A stretch of 64,000 nucleotides of DNA, from positions 1 through 64,000 of the forward strand of contig NZ_NBZV01000009.1 of the NCBI RefSeq assembly GCF_002379095.1, in the 5' to 3' direction. Position numbers and translations under genes: made by a program. Source of the DNA: Polaromonas sp. AER18D-145. GTDB lineage: Bacteria; Pseudomonadota; Gammaproteobacteria; Burkholderiales; Burkholderiaceae_C. Shown here in pieces: positions 9,380 to 18,130 of the stretch (its first letter is position 1; each line of letters opens with the position of its first letter). Below the pieces are notes generated by a model that saw nothing but the letters and a program-made list of their open reading frames with translations, was not told the DNA's origin and ran no database searches.

Positions 9380-9745
9380 TGGCGATTCGGCGGTGCTGGT
9401 GCAAACCTTGCGCGAAACGGCTGACCAGCGCCCCGGCATTGTTTCTGTGAGTGTTAGCCGCGAGCGGGTGGCTGCCAGCACGGCTTTCCGGTTGCCTTGC
9501 CCAAGGGCCTGATGGCCCTGGCTGGTGAGGCGCCGGTGGAAGCCACGACGCTTTCCGGCAAGCCGCTTCCGGTCTGGTTGCGGGTTGATGCGGCCTCGGG
9601 TGGGTTCACCGCAGCGGGGAAGCCTTCGCGCGCGTTGCCGTAGCAGCTTCGTATCGGCCTGGGGTCGCTCTCCGTGGTGTTGACGGTGTCCGAAACGGCT
9701 GTTGCGCCAACGGCGCTGCGCAATGCCGCGGCACAGACCCGGTAG
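9380..9745 (+). pseudogene. Decayed C-terminal repeat of a large surface/adhesin-like protein
   Basis: Read with one frame change near 9482 and through an in-frame TAG at 9641-9643, this stretch gives a continuous protein segment. It contains SAVLVQTLRE, VSVSRERVAA, FPVALPKGL, GKPLPVWLRVDAASGGF and SLSVVLTVSET. The 'PLP-x-WL-x-D-x-x-(S/T)-G-x-F' pattern followed by beta-strands is that of cadherin/Ig-like C-terminal modules in very large Comamonadaceae surface proteins. Both lesions break the frame, and nothing upstream encodes the rest of such a protein. This is the relic of a deleted adhesin or haemagglutinin gene. Confidence 0.6.
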
Positions 9746-9774
9746 CAGGGCGGCTAGCCGGCCTTGATAAATTC

Positions 9775-11061
9775 TCAAAGCGTAAACGGCAGGGACGTTG
9801 TTTTCACCCGCAGCGGCACGCGCACCGGATGGTAGGACGTGACAGCCTGGCCCAGAATGCCGGCCGCCAGCGTTTGCGCCTGCCGGCCGATGGGCTCGAT
9901 AAAACGGCTGACCTGTCCGTTGACGGAAATGCAATCGCCCAGGGCGTGAATGCCTTCCACGCTGGTGGCCAGCGAGTCCGGCTGGACATCAATGCCCTGG
10001 TTCCACGCCAGGCCGGCGCTGCGCGCCAGCCGGCTCGGTGTCTGCAGTCCGGCGGCCACGACGATGTGGTCGACCATGAAGGTCTGGCCAGATTGCGTGC
10101 TGAGCTGTTTGTCCCCCTGGCCTGACGCTGCCAGCGACGTCACCCCGCTGACCTGCACCCCGCCGACAAACCGCAGCGGCAGGTCGCGCCAGGCCGCCAG
10201 CAGTTGCTGCGATTGTGCTTCCGACAGGCAGGTCGCGAGCGGCCGCGTCTGCACATCAAGCAAGGTGACCTGGTGGCCCGCCAGCGCCAGGTCGTTGGCG
10301 AGTTCGGAGCCAATCAGGCCGGCGCCCACGATGGCGATGCGCTGGACGGAGTGACCGAGGGCCTCGCGGAATCTGGCGTAGGCCTGCAAATGGTTGATGC
10401 GCCAGCACAGGGCGGCAGGCAGTTGCGGCAGGGAGCGCGCCTGGGCCCCATGCGCCAGCACCAGGTGCCGGTAGCGCAGCGTGCCGCGGGTGGTGCGCAG
10501 CTGGCGGCTGCCCGGCGTGATGCTGACGGCCTGCGTGTGGGCCAGCAAGCGCACACCGAGGCGTTGCGCCGCCTGGTCGCCGCTTTCGCGCGCCAGTTTG
10601 TCGACGGCCATGCCGCGCGCGATGGCCACCGACAGCATGGGTTTGTCGTAGAGGTCGCCACTGCAGGTGGTCACCAGGGTGATGGGCATGTCGGCGTCGC
10701 GTTCGCGCAGGGCTTGCGCCATCTGCCAGCCGGCGCGCCCTGCCCCGACGATGACTGTGCCCGCGTTGTGCCGCGCGGTTGCGGGTTGCGGCAGACGGGT
10801 GGCCGGGCTGGCGGCCCGCCGCTGCGGTTGCTCGGCCACCACATGGGGTTCAAAGTCGGCCTTGCCCACACCGCACAGCGGGCAGGCCCAGTCGTCGGGG
10901 ATGTCGGCAAAACGCGTGCCCGGCGCCAGCCCGCTGTCGGCATCACCCTTGGCTTCGTCATAAATCAGTCCGCAGGCCTTGCAGATAAAAAGTGCCCAGG
11001 GCAAGCCGGACGCATCGGTGGTGACGGCTTCGGCAGGCCGTGCTTGCGGCGGCAGGATCAT
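9775..11061 (-). CDS. Rubredoxin / NAD(P)H-dependent rubredoxin reductase fusion
   Basis: This 428-residue fusion protein has an N-terminal rubredoxin (about residues 22-70) with the iron ligands Cys27, Cys30, Cys60 and Cys63 (CKAC...CPLC). A pyridine-nucleotide:disulfide-type FAD/NAD(P)H reductase follows from about residue 102 ([10 protein letters not shown]; second nucleotide site [10 protein letters not shown]). Such fusions pass electrons from NAD(P)H through FAD to the iron centre and on to a monooxygenase or oxidase. The ATG at 11061 overlaps the upstream flavoprotein gene by 4 bases, so it is the last gene of the operon starting at 13826. Its natural acceptor is probably that flavoprotein. 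Confidence 0.88.
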   Translation of the reverse strand: MILPPQARPAEAVTTDASGLPWALFICKACGLIYDEAKGDADSGLAPGTRFADIPDDWACPLCGVGKADFEPHVVAEQPQRRAASPATRLPQPATARHNAGTVIVGAGRAGWQMAQALRERDADMPITLVTTCSGDLYDKPMLSVAIARGMAVDKLARESGDQAAQRLGVRLLAHTQAVSITPGSRQLRTTRGTLRYRHLVLAHGAQARSLPQLPAALCWRINHLQAYARFREALGHSVQRIAIVGAGLIGSELANDLALAGHQVTLLDVQTRPLATCLSEAQSQQLLAAWRDLPLRFVGGVQVSGVTSLAASGQGDKQLSTQSGQTFMVDHIVVAAGLQTPSRLARSAGLAWNQGIDVQPDSLATSVEGIHALGDCISVNGQVSRFIEPIGRQAQTLAAGILGQAVTSYHPVRVPLRVKTTSLPFTL

Positions 11062-12239
11062 GCCGGCTGCTCCTCGGCGCTCAGCCGTGCGATTTCCTTG
11101 CGCAGGTGCTTGATGGCCGGCGTGACGATGGCGACAAAATGCGACTCGCGCACGCGCCGCTGAACTTCGGACGACATCAGGTAGCCGCGCGCCCCCTGGT
11201 GCATCAGCGCCGACTGGGCGGCGCGCAGGCACAGCTCGGCGCCGTGGGCGCGGGCATCGAGCACGTCGATGAAAAATTCGGCTGATGGTTCAAACGGCGT
11301 TTCGGCGAGTTGCATCACGCGCCGGGTCAGCGCATCCAGTTCGGCCTGCAGGGTGTCGGGCCGGTCTTCCAGGAACTGGTTGACATGGCCGAGTTGCGGC
11401 TCCACGGCCCACATCGAGTCAATCGCACCCTGGGTGATGCCCACCGCCATGCCACACTGCAGCATCACAAAAGCCGCGCGGATGCGCGCAATGTAGGGCT
11501 TGGCCGGATCGGCCATGATCTCGTTCGCGCCAATGAAATGGTCCTTCAGGCGCACGCCGTAGGTGCCGGTGCCTTCCATGGCCGAAAAGCTCGGGCACTC
11601 GCGCAGCTCCACGCTGGGGGCGTCGCAGCGCAGCAGGAACATCACCTCCCGCGACGCGGCGGCGGCGCCTCCTGTTGCAGCGGTCGGCGCGTCCCCTGCG
11701 ATCACCGCGGCAATCGCGCCGAAGTAGTGGTCCGGCCCCAGGTTGCTGACCCAGGGCAAGGTGCCGTTGACGAGGTAGCCGCCATCGACGGGGGTGGCCT
11801 TGAGCAGCAGGCTTTCGATCTGCGCGTAACTTTTCATCGGGTTGGACAGCGCCGTGCCACCCAGGCCGGCACCGCTGGCGTGCCGCAGCAACAGGTCGCC
11901 CAGCAGGGCCGGGTTGCCCGACTGCTGCATATACAGGCCGCACACGGCCTGGCACCACATCATGAAGCCGGTGGCGCCGCAGACGCGCGAGACGTCGGCC
12001 ATGGCCTGGATCGCCAGCGCGTAACTGCCCGCGCCGGCGGGCGCGTCCAGGTGCGCACTCATCGCGCCCAGCTTCGCCAGTTCCTGCAGCACAGCCCGCG
12101 GGTAGTGGCCCTGCCGGTCGATCGCTTCCACCTGCTGCTGCAGCGGCCCCTGCGCCACCGCGCGCACGGCGGCCAGCAGGGCGTCGGTCGCCGGCGGCGG
12201 CACGCAGGTCAGTTCACGGGGCAGATCAGCGGGATTCAT
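11058..12239 (-). CDS. Acyl-CoA-dehydrogenase-fold flavoprotein (monooxygenase or oxidase type)
   Basis: This 393-residue protein has the three-part acyl-CoA dehydrogenase fold: an N-terminal helical domain, a middle beta domain ([23 protein letters not shown]) and a C-terminal helical domain ([17 protein letters not shown]). The usual C-terminal glutamate-containing EGT segment is absent; the frame reads [12 protein letters not shown] at that place. This points away from classical acyl-CoA dehydrogenation and towards DszC/SfnC-like flavin-dependent oxygenation, though the substrate cannot be named. The start at 12239 gives the family's normal N-terminus. It sits between an OsmC-like gene and the rubredoxin reductase gene that it overlaps. 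Confidence 0.82.
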   Translation of the reverse strand: MNPADLPRELTCVPPPATDALLAAVRAVAQGPLQQQVEAIDRQGHYPRAVLQELAKLGAMSAHLDAPAGAGSYALAIQAMADVSRVCGATGFMMWCQAVCGLYMQQSGNPALLGDLLLRHASGAGLGGTALSNPMKSYAQIESLLLKATPVDGGYLVNGTLPWVSNLGPDHYFGAIAAVIAGDAPTAATGGAAAASREVMFLLRCDAPSVELRECPSFSAMEGTGTYGVRLKDHFIGANEIMADPAKPYIARIRAAFVMLQCGMAVGITQGAIDSMWAVEPQLGHVNQFLEDRPDTLQAELDALTRRVMQLAETPFEPSAEFFIDVLDARAHGAELCLRAAQSALMHQGARGYLMSSEVQRRVRESHFVAIVTPAIKHLRKEIARLSAEEQPA

Positions 12240-12285
12240 GAGCAAGTCCTTGCGGTGGTGGAGCGGTCGTGCAGGTTGATTCCGA

Positions 12286-12852
12286 TCAGTCGGCCAGGGC
12301 AATTTCGAAGGGGATGGGGTTGCGCATGCTGTTGGCCACCGGCGAATAGAAGTTCGCATGCTGGACAATTTCGTCGAGCATCTCCCGCGGCGCATCGCCC
12401 TCGATCACGATCTTCACGCGGATCGCCTGGAAGCCCATGTCGGGCGCTTCCTTGGTGGCGCCGCCGGCACCCCAGGCCGCCGGGTTGCCGATGTCGCCTT
12501 CCATGAAGACCTCCAGCCTGGACAGTTTGACCTTCTTCCAGGTCGCCACGGCGGTGATGCCGACGGCCAGGCAGCCGCCCAGGCCCGACAGCACGATTTC
12601 GCCGGGTGCCGGCGCGGTGTTCTCGCCGAACAGGTGCAGGGGCTCGTCCACCACCACCGGCGTGTGCTCGCCCACGTAGCTGAGCGAGCGGTACATGCCC
12701 TGCATCACGGTGTGGACCTTGTTGGTGCCGCGCGAGGCCGGGTTGGCACGCCCCTTGGCGGCAAAGGCAGCCAGGCCCTCGCTGTCGATGGGTTGGAGGT
12801 AAGCCTTCATGGTGTTCGGTGCGGCGGGGGCGATGGCAGTGTCCACGGACAT
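12286..12852 (-). CDS. OsmC-like protein with a single redox cysteine
   Basis: This 188-residue OsmC/Ohr-fold protein belongs to a family that reduces organic hydroperoxides or handles reactive sulfur. Cys94 in the segment LGGCLAVG matches the conserved helix cysteine. The second cysteine, normally just before a PV(S/A) turn late in the protein, is missing: the stretch reads FYSPVANSM. Peroxidase chemistry by the usual two-cysteine route is therefore unlikely. It is second in a four-gene operon after a sulfurtransferase, 71 bases downstream of it and 46 bases before the flavoprotein gene, which suggests a role in sulfane or thiol handling. Confidence 0.85.
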   Translation of the reverse strand: MSVDTAIAPAAPNTMKAYLQPIDSEGLAAFAAKGRANPASRGTNKVHTVMQGMYRSLSYVGEHTPVVVDEPLHLFGENTAPAPGEIVLSGLGGCLAVGITAVATWKKVKLSRLEVFMEGDIGNPAAWGAGGATKEAPDMGFQAIRVKIVIEGDAPREMLDEIVQHANFYSPVANSMRNPIPFEIALAD

Positions 12853-12923
12853 AGGGAAGTCTCCTGATCAGGTTGTCAACAAAAGAAGGGAAAGCGAAAG
12901 AGGGGAAAGTGGCAGGGCCTCGT

Positions 12924-13826
12924 TCAGGCGGCCAGGGCCAGCGACGGTGGTTTGGCCTTCATCACCGGCGCGTCGGTTTCAATCGGCAGCGAGTCGTCGC
13001 GCGACCACTCGTTCCACGAACCGAAGTACATGCGCACGTCGCTGAAGCCGGCCTGCTTGAGCGCCAGGAAGGTGTTCGACGCGCGGGCGCCCTTGAAGCA
13101 ATACAGGTAAACCGTGTCGTCTGTGCCGATGCCAGCGGTGGCGCATTCGGCCTGCACTTCCAGTGGCGACTTGAACACCGGGCCCTGCGCCGAGGGCTTC
13201 ATGAAGCGGTACCACTCGATCCACTTGGCGCCCGGCAGGCGGCCCTTGCGCGGCGCGAAGTCCTTGCCATAAGGCGACGAGCTTTCGCCGGTCCATTCGT
13301 CGATGTCGCGCACGTCCAGCAGCGCGATATCGGTGTACAGCGCTGCGGCCACATCCTCCTTGGTCAGCATCACGTCGGTCATCGCGAGGTCGGACGGGAA
13401 GGTGGCGGGTGTGGGCGTTGCCGCCTCGGTGCTGACCGGCAGGCCCTGCGCTTTCCAGGCCGAGAAACCACCGTTGAGCACCTTGACCTTGGGGTAACCC
13501 AGCCAGGTCAGCAGGTAGTAGCCGCGGCAGGACTGGCCGTAGCCGCTGTTCAGCGCATCCTCGTAAAACACGGCGGTTTCGGCGCCCGACAGGCCGACCA
13601 GCCCGAAGTGTTCGGCAAAGGTGGACTTGAGCGCGGTCAGGCCTTCGGCCGTGGACGTGGCCAGGAAAGTGAAGATCTCGCGCATGTTGACGGCGCCGGG
13701 CAAATGGCCGGCGGCATAGGTGTCGGCGTCCCGCGTGTCGATGATGACCACGGGCTCGGCCGCCATCATGGTGGACAGTTGTTCGGGAGAAACGAGAACG
13801 CTGGTCGTCGAAGAAGGGGTCGTCAT
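12924..13826 (-). CDS. Two-domain sulfurtransferase (thiosulfate / 3-mercaptopyruvate type)
   Basis: This 300-residue tandem rhodanese protein moves sulfane sulfur from thiosulfate or 3-mercaptopyruvate to a thiophilic acceptor. The N-terminal rhodanese domain (about residues 12-130) is catalytically silent. The C-terminal domain (about 152-285) carries the active Cys243 in the loop CFKGARA. That loop differs from the CRKGVT-type thiosulfate loop and the CGSGVTA-type mercaptopyruvate loop, so the donor is open. It has no signal peptide. It is the first gene of the operon and starts about 36 bases after the predicted sigma-54 transcription start, with the ribosome site GGAGA. Confidence 0.9.
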   Translation of the reverse strand: MTTPSSTTSVLVSPEQLSTMMAAEPVVIIDTRDADTYAAGHLPGAVNMREIFTFLATSTAEGLTALKSTFAEHFGLVGLSGAETAVFYEDALNSGYGQSCRGYYLLTWLGYPKVKVLNGGFSAWKAQGLPVSTEAATPTPATFPSDLAMTDVMLTKEDVAAALYTDIALLDVRDIDEWTGESSSPYGKDFAPRKGRLPGAKWIEWYRFMKPSAQGPVFKSPLEVQAECATAGIGTDDTVYLYCFKGARASNTFLALKQAGFSDVRMYFGSWNEWSRDDSLPIETDAPVMKAKPPSLALAA

Positions 13827-13870
13827 GGCAATCTCCAGAGGAAGTCACGGCACATGCCGTCCCTCCCCTC

Positions 13871-13888
13871 ATTGCAACCCGCGTGCCA
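13871..13888 (-). promoter_or_regulatory. Sigma-54 (-24/-12) promoter of the sulfurtransferase operon
   Basis: On the minus strand the sequence TGGCACGCGGGTTGCAAT matches the RpoN consensus TGGCAC-N5-TTGC exactly, with the required spacing. The start of transcription would be near 13862, leaving a leader of about 36 bases before the sulfurtransferase start at 13826. A NifA-type activator gene lies directly upstream. Confidence 0.9.
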
Positions 13889-13910
13889 TCTCGTTCCGTT
13901 TTGAAGATCA

Positions 13911-13972
13911 ATGATAAAAAAGGCTGTCAGCCCTTATCCAGTGGGCGCAGACAGCTATTAATTCAGTAGCAA
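13911..13972. repeat. Interspersed 'CAGCTAT' intergenic repeat, copy 2
   Basis: The stretch has an inner inverted pair (GGCTGTCAGCCC) and a GGGCGCAGACAGCTATTAA end, followed by AGTAGC. It is most similar to the copy at 57432-57491. It separates the sigma-54 promoter from the enhancer half-sites. Confidence 0.65.
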
Positions 13973-14013
13973 ACAAGCGTTCCCCCGGAAACCCCGGCGC
14001 CTGCCCGGCCGAC

Positions 14014-14040
14014 ACAATGTCTACACATTGTCGACATTGT
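14014..14040. promoter_or_regulatory. Putative upstream activator sites for the sigma-54 regulator
   Basis: There are three copies of a 7-base element: ACAATGT (14014-14020) and ACATTGT (14025-14031 and 14034-14040). The first two form a perfect inverted repeat with a 4-base spacer; the third is a direct repeat of the second. They lie about 130-150 bp upstream of the -24/-12 promoter, the usual enhancer distance. They overlap the last codons of the activator gene itself, which the repeat makes encode HNVDNV. Confidence 0.65.
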
Positions 14041-15691
14041 GCAGACCCAGTTTGCGCAACCGGTAGCTGAACTGCCGCACCGTCAGCCCCAGCGCCTGGG
14101 CGGCGCGTGACTGGTTGCCACCATGCTCGCGCAAGGCCTGCTGCAGCTGCGCCGCCGGGTGCGATTGCGCGGCCAGGTAGTCACGGACCACGGGCGCCGA
14201 AGCCGCAGCCGCAGCTTGCTGTGGGGCCACCGGCTGGCCTGGCGTTCGGCCGTCCTGCTCGTGCGGCAAAAACCGCGCTAGCTCTTCGACGGAGACCATG
14301 GCGCTGTCGGTCAGCAGCACCAGGCGCTCGATCACATTGCCCAGTTCTCGGATGTTGCCGGGCCAGGGGTGTTGTTCGAGACGGGCCAGCGCCGCCGCGG
14401 ACAGGCTCACATTGCGCTGGTTGGCCTGGTTGATGCGGCTTAAAAAATGGACGGCCAGCGCGCGGATGTCCTGCCGGCGTTCGCGCAGCGAGGGCAGGCG
14501 GATCGGGATCACGTTGAGCCGGTAAAACAGGTCGCGCCGGAAGCTGCCGCGCTGCACCTCCTGCGCCAGGTCGCGGTTGGTCGCGGCCACCACGCGCACC
14601 GTCACCTTGATCTCGCGTTTGCCGCCCAGCCGCACGATGGTGCCTTCCTGCAGCGTGCGCAGCAGCTTGGTCTGCAGGGCCAGCGGCATCTCGCCGATCT
14701 CGTCGAGAAAAATCGTGCCGCGGTCGGCCTGCTCGAACCAGCCGGCGCGGGCGTTTTGCGCGCCGGTGAAGGCGCCGCGCTCATAACCGAACAGCTCGGA
14801 CTCGAACAGCGTGTCGGGAATCGCCGCGCAGTTGACCTTGATGAAGGGCTGGTCGCGCCGCTGGCTGGACAGATGCACCGCGCGCGCAAACAGCTCCTTG
14901 CCGGTGCCCGACTCACCGAGCAGCAGCACGCTGGCCGTGGCCTCGGAGACGCGTTCCAGCTCGCCAAGCGCCTGCAGCAGCGCCGGCGAGGTGCCGATGA
15001 TGCCGTAGCGCGCGGCAGCCGTTTCCAGCGCGCGGGTGAGCAACTGGTTTTTGGCCTGCAGCGCCCGCGTTTTCTCGGCCACCAGTGCCTGCAGCTGCAG
15101 CAGCTGGCCGGCCAGCGTGGCCAGGATCTTCAGCACGGCCACATCGTCCGCCAGTTGCCGGTCGCGGCTGCGGATGCGGTGGCAGGCCAGCACGCCGATG
15201 ACCTCTCGGTTGACCTCGATCGGCAGCGCAATGAAGGCGACGGTGTCGGGCGGCAGCTGCGCCCGTGCGACGGAGCGCGCCAGGAACTGCGGCTCGGCGT
15301 CGATATCCTGCACGATGATGGGCTGCGCCGTGGCCAGCACGCGGCCGGTGATGCCTTCGCCCGGGCCGTAACGCCCGCGCGCCATTTCGGTTTTTGTCAG
15401 GCCGTAGGCATAACGGATGGCCGAGGCCGGTGCGGGTGCACCGGCGGGGCGGTCTGCCGGCTTGCGGTCCGCCAGCCCCTGCAGGGCAATGTCGCCCACG
15501 AAATCGGCCAGCACGATGCGGCCGCGGTTCAGGCCCAGCAACTCCGACATCAGGTGCAGCATCTCGCGCATCACCACTTCGGGCGCCAGGCTTTTGCCAA
15601 CCAGTCGCATGACCTCGCTCATGAGCAGCAGCTCCTGGGCACGCCACTGCGGGTCGGCGGCGGGTTTGGCGGGGAAGGTGGACTGGGCCAT
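14021..15691 (-). CDS. Sigma-54-dependent activator, NifA-type (GAF, AAA+, Fis HTH)
   Basis: This 556-residue enhancer-binding protein has a GAF-like sensory domain (about residues 30-190), a short coiled linker ([18 protein letters not shown]), an AAA+ domain and a C-terminal Fis-type helix-turn-helix ([20 protein letters not shown]). The AAA+ domain carries Walker A GESGTGKE, the sigma-54 contact loop GAFTGA and Walker B IFLDEIGE. The ATG at 15691 precedes the folded region; an upstream in-frame ATG at 15823 would run into the divergent antitoxin region. It lies directly upstream of, and on the same strand as, the sigma-54 promoter at 13871-13888, which it very probably activates. The GAF ligand is unknown. 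Confidence 0.92.
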   Translation of the reverse strand: MAQSTFPAKPAADPQWRAQELLLMSEVMRLVGKSLAPEVVMREMLHLMSELLGLNRGRIVLADFVGDIALQGLADRKPADRPAGAPAPASAIRYAYGLTKTEMARGRYGPGEGITGRVLATAQPIIVQDIDAEPQFLARSVARAQLPPDTVAFIALPIEVNREVIGVLACHRIRSRDRQLADDVAVLKILATLAGQLLQLQALVAEKTRALQAKNQLLTRALETAAARYGIIGTSPALLQALGELERVSEATASVLLLGESGTGKELFARAVHLSSQRRDQPFIKVNCAAIPDTLFESELFGYERGAFTGAQNARAGWFEQADRGTIFLDEIGEMPLALQTKLLRTLQEGTIVRLGGKREIKVTVRVVAATNRDLAQEVQRGSFRRDLFYRLNVIPIRLPSLRERRQDIRALAVHFLSRINQANQRNVSLSAAALARLEQHPWPGNIRELGNVIERLVLLTDSAMVSVEELARFLPHEQDGRTPGQPVAPQQAAAAASAPVVRDYLAAQSHPAAQLQQALREHGGNQSRAAQALGLTVRQFSYRLRKLGLHNVDNV

Positions 15692-15749
15692 GTTCCCGAC
15701 AAGCAATAACCCAGCCATCCTCCACGCCGCCTGTTGCAACTTTATCCTG

Positions 15750-15768
15750 AATGGCGCAAAATGCGCCA
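15750..15768. promoter_or_regulatory. Palindromic operator upstream of the antitoxin gene
   Basis: The 19-base inverted repeat ATGGCGCA-AAA-TGCGCCAT has perfect 8-base arms and ends 14 bases before the antitoxin start. Type II antitoxins of the ribbon-helix-helix kind commonly repress their own operon through such a site, so autoregulation is inferred. Confidence 0.7.
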
Positions 15769-15782
15769 TAAAGGAGTTAATC

Positions 15783-16106
15783 ATGGCCACACCCAGCAAC
15801 TTTGCCTCTGTCAAACTTCCCACGGCCCTGGTCGAGCAGGCGCGCGAGGCAGCGCAGCCCCTACGGCGCTCGGCCGCGGGTCAGATCGAATACTGGGCCA
15901 CTTTAGGCCGCGTGGTCGAGCATTCGGGCTTGACGGTTCAAGAGGCGCGCGCAGCGATTGAGGGCTATGAAGCCGCAGCGCGCCAGGCACAACAAACGCG
16001 CACCGTGGCAGACCTGACCAGCCGCTTGCTGGCGGCAGAAGTAAGCGGCTCGCTGGCACAACGGGTACGGGAAGTGGTGGAAGAAAACCGCAAACTCGCC
16101 AGCTAG
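15783..16106 (+). CDS. ParD-like antitoxin of a type II toxin-antitoxin pair
   Basis: This 107-residue protein matches the ParD-like family ([17 protein letters not shown]...[16 protein letters not shown]). It has an N-terminal strand-helix-helix segment of the ribbon-helix-helix kind and an Ala/Glu-rich helical C-terminus suited to wrapping a toxin. It starts 92 bases from the divergent regulator and ends 4 bases before a zeta-type kinase gene, so the two are translated together. It probably binds its own promoter, where ATGGCGCAAAATGCGCCAT just upstream (15750-15768) forms a near-perfect palindrome. Confidence 0.85.
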   Translation: MATPSNFASVKLPTALVEQAREAAQPLRRSAAGQIEYWATLGRVVEHSGLTVQEARAAIEGYEAAARQAQQTRTVADLTSRLLAAEVSGSLAQRVREVVEENRKLAS

Positions 16107-16110
16107 CTGC

Positions 16111-16713
16111 ATGCCGGTTTTCCATCTGCTGGCGGGTCCCAATGGCGCGGGCAAGTCCACCCTTTACCGCGCCTTGGTGCGCGATGGCATCTTCAGCGCC
16201 GACTTGGCATTTATTAACGCTGATCTTTTTGAGCGTGAGCACCTGCAACACATCATCGATCCTGTGCGGCGTTCACAAGCCGCCAGAGACTGGGCCGACG
16301 CGCAACGCGCGATCAAACTTGCCGGTGACGAGTCATTCGTCAGCGAAACGGTTTTTTCCCATGAGTCCAAGCTGGCCCTGATTGACGAGGCGCTTGCGCA
16401 AGGCTACGTGGTGGCTTTGTATGTCGTGGCACTGGACGACCCCCAGCGCCTGCTGGCGCGGGTGCAAGGCCGTGTGCAGGAAGGCGGGCATTTTGTGCCA
16501 CCTGACAAAATACTCGCGCGCTATCCCCGCACCTTGAGTCATCTGTCCCACGCAGTCAGCCTGGCGACGGTGGCGTATCTCTATGAAGGGCGGGATCTGG
16601 AGGACGGCGGACCATACATGGTCGCGATGTGCGAGGGAGCCAAGGTGACCATCTTCGCCGATCAGCTGCCGCGCTGGGCCCAAACGGTGTTGGGCGTTGC
16701 GGAGGTCGGCTGA
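16111..16713 (+). CDS. Zeta-toxin family kinase
   Basis: This 200-residue protein has a zeta/PezT-type P-loop fold. Walker A GPNGAGKST is at residues 9-17, INADLFERE fits the substrate-binding strand, and the QGRVQEGGHFVP...RYPRTL segment carries the conserved basic residues. Classical zeta toxins phosphorylate UDP-N-acetylglucosamine and block cell-wall synthesis; others act on different small molecules. The gene follows a ParD-like antitoxin by 4 bases. Zeta toxins are classically paired with epsilon antitoxins, so this is one of the alternative pairings found in Gram-negative bacteria. Confidence 0.85.
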   Translation: MPVFHLLAGPNGAGKSTLYRALVRDGIFSADLAFINADLFEREHLQHIIDPVRRSQAARDWADAQRAIKLAGDESFVSETVFSHESKLALIDEALAQGYVVALYVVALDDPQRLLARVQGRVQEGGHFVPPDKILARYPRTLSHLSHAVSLATVAYLYEGRDLEDGGPYMVAMCEGAKVTIFADQLPRWAQTVLGVAEVG

Positions 16714-16728
16714 TGCCTGGCAGCGGGC

Positions 16729-18114
16729 CTACCCCCGCATCAACGCTTCAATCTCATCGGCCTCCACCGGCACACCACGCGTCAGCAGTTCGCAGCCTTT
16801 GGCCGTGACCAGCGCATCGTCCTCGATGCGGATGCCGATGTTCCAGAACTCCTTGGGCACACCCTTGGCGGGCCGCACGTAAATGCCGGGCTCGACGGTG
16901 GTCACCATGCCGGGGCGCAGGATGCGCGAGGGCTTGCGCATCACGGTCTGGCCCAGCGCGTCTTTTTCTTCGCGCGGCTTGCTGCCCGGTTCGGTGTAGT
17001 CGCCGCAGTCGTGCACGTCCATGCCCATCCAGTGGCCGGTGCGGTGCATGTAGAACTGGCGGTAGGCGCCCGAGGCCAGCACGTCGTCGACCTTGCCGTG
17101 TTTGGCCTTGGACAGCAGGCCGGTGTCGAGCATGCCCTGGGCCAGCACACGCGTGGCCGCGTCGTGCGGGTCCGTGAAACGCTTGCCGGGTTTGGTCACC
17201 TTCACCGCGGCGTATTGCGCTTCCAGAACGATTTCGTACAGCACGCGCTGGGCCGGCGTGAACTTGCCGCCGGCCGGAAAGGTGCGGGTGATGTCGCTGG
17301 CATAGCCGTCGAGCTCGCAGCCCGCGTCGATCAGGCACAGCTCGCCCGGCTTGAGCTCGGCGTTGCCCGCCCTGTAATGCAGCACGCAGGCATTGGCGCC
17401 GGCAGCGACGATGCTGGTGTAGGCCGGAAACTGCGAGCCGTGGCGGCGGAACTCGTGCAGCAACTCGGCTTCAAGGTGGTACTCGCGCAGCCCGCCCGGG
17501 ATGCCCTGGCGCAGCATGGCCGCCGAAGTCTGCATCGCGCGCACATGGGCGCCGGCCGAGATGGCGCCGGCACGCCGCAGGATGGCCACCTCGTGCGCAT
17601 CCTTGGTCAGGCGCATCTCGTCGAGCAGCTTGCACAGGTCATGCTGGCTTTGCGGGCATTCGGCGCCGAAGCGGATGCGCGCGCGCACCTTGGCCAGCCA
17701 GCCGTCGACCTGGGTTTCCAGGCCCTTGTGCGTGGCAAATGGAAACCACACGGCCTGCTGGTTGGTCAGCAACCCGGGCATCTTGTCTTCGAGGGTGTCG
17801 ACACTGAAAGCAGCATTCACGCCGAGTGCGGCCGGGGCGGCCTTGGGGCCGAGCCGGATGCCGTCCCAGATCTCACGCTCCATGTCCTTGGGCTGGCAAA
17901 ACAGCGTGCTGTGGCCGTTAGCCTCGATGGCCAGCCAGGCGCCCGGCTCGTCAAAACCGGTCAGGTAATAAAAGTAGCTGTCGTGCCGGTAAGGAAAGCC
18001 GCTGTCGCGGTTGCGCGCCACTTCGGGGGCGGTGGGCAGCAGGGCGATGCCGCCACCGGCCGCCTTGAGGGCGCGTGCCACGGCGGCGCGGCGTTTTTCG
18101 TAGATGGTGGTCAT
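16729..18114 (-). CDS. pepP: Xaa-Pro aminopeptidase (aminopeptidase P)
   Basis: This 461-residue dimetal peptidase removes an N-terminal residue that precedes proline. The N-terminal creatinase-like domain (RHDSYFYYLTGFDEPGAWL) is followed by the pita-bread catalytic domain. Metal ligands are visible as the two Asp in LIDAGCELDGYASDITRTF, His in GHWMGMDVHD, Glu in VEPGIY and Glu in IGIRIEDDALVT. It lies 16 bases upstream of a murU-like gene's end on the same strand, so murU and pepP are likely cotranscribed. The gene converges with the zeta toxin gene, with only 15 bases between them. Confidence 0.94.
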   Translation of the reverse strand: MTTIYEKRRAAVARALKAAGGGIALLPTAPEVARNRDSGFPYRHDSYFYYLTGFDEPGAWLAIEANGHSTLFCQPKDMEREIWDGIRLGPKAAPAALGVNAAFSVDTLEDKMPGLLTNQQAVWFPFATHKGLETQVDGWLAKVRARIRFGAECPQSQHDLCKLLDEMRLTKDAHEVAILRRAGAISAGAHVRAMQTSAAMLRQGIPGGLREYHLEAELLHEFRRHGSQFPAYTSIVAAGANACVLHYRAGNAELKPGELCLIDAGCELDGYASDITRTFPAGGKFTPAQRVLYEIVLEAQYAAVKVTKPGKRFTDPHDAATRVLAQGMLDTGLLSKAKHGKVDDVLASGAYRQFYMHRTGHWMGMDVHDCGDYTEPGSKPREEKDALGQTVMRKPSRILRPGMVTTVEPGIYVRPAKGVPKEFWNIGIRIEDDALVTAKGCELLTRGVPVEADEIEALMRG

Positions 18115-18130
18115 GGGTAAAAGCGTTTTC

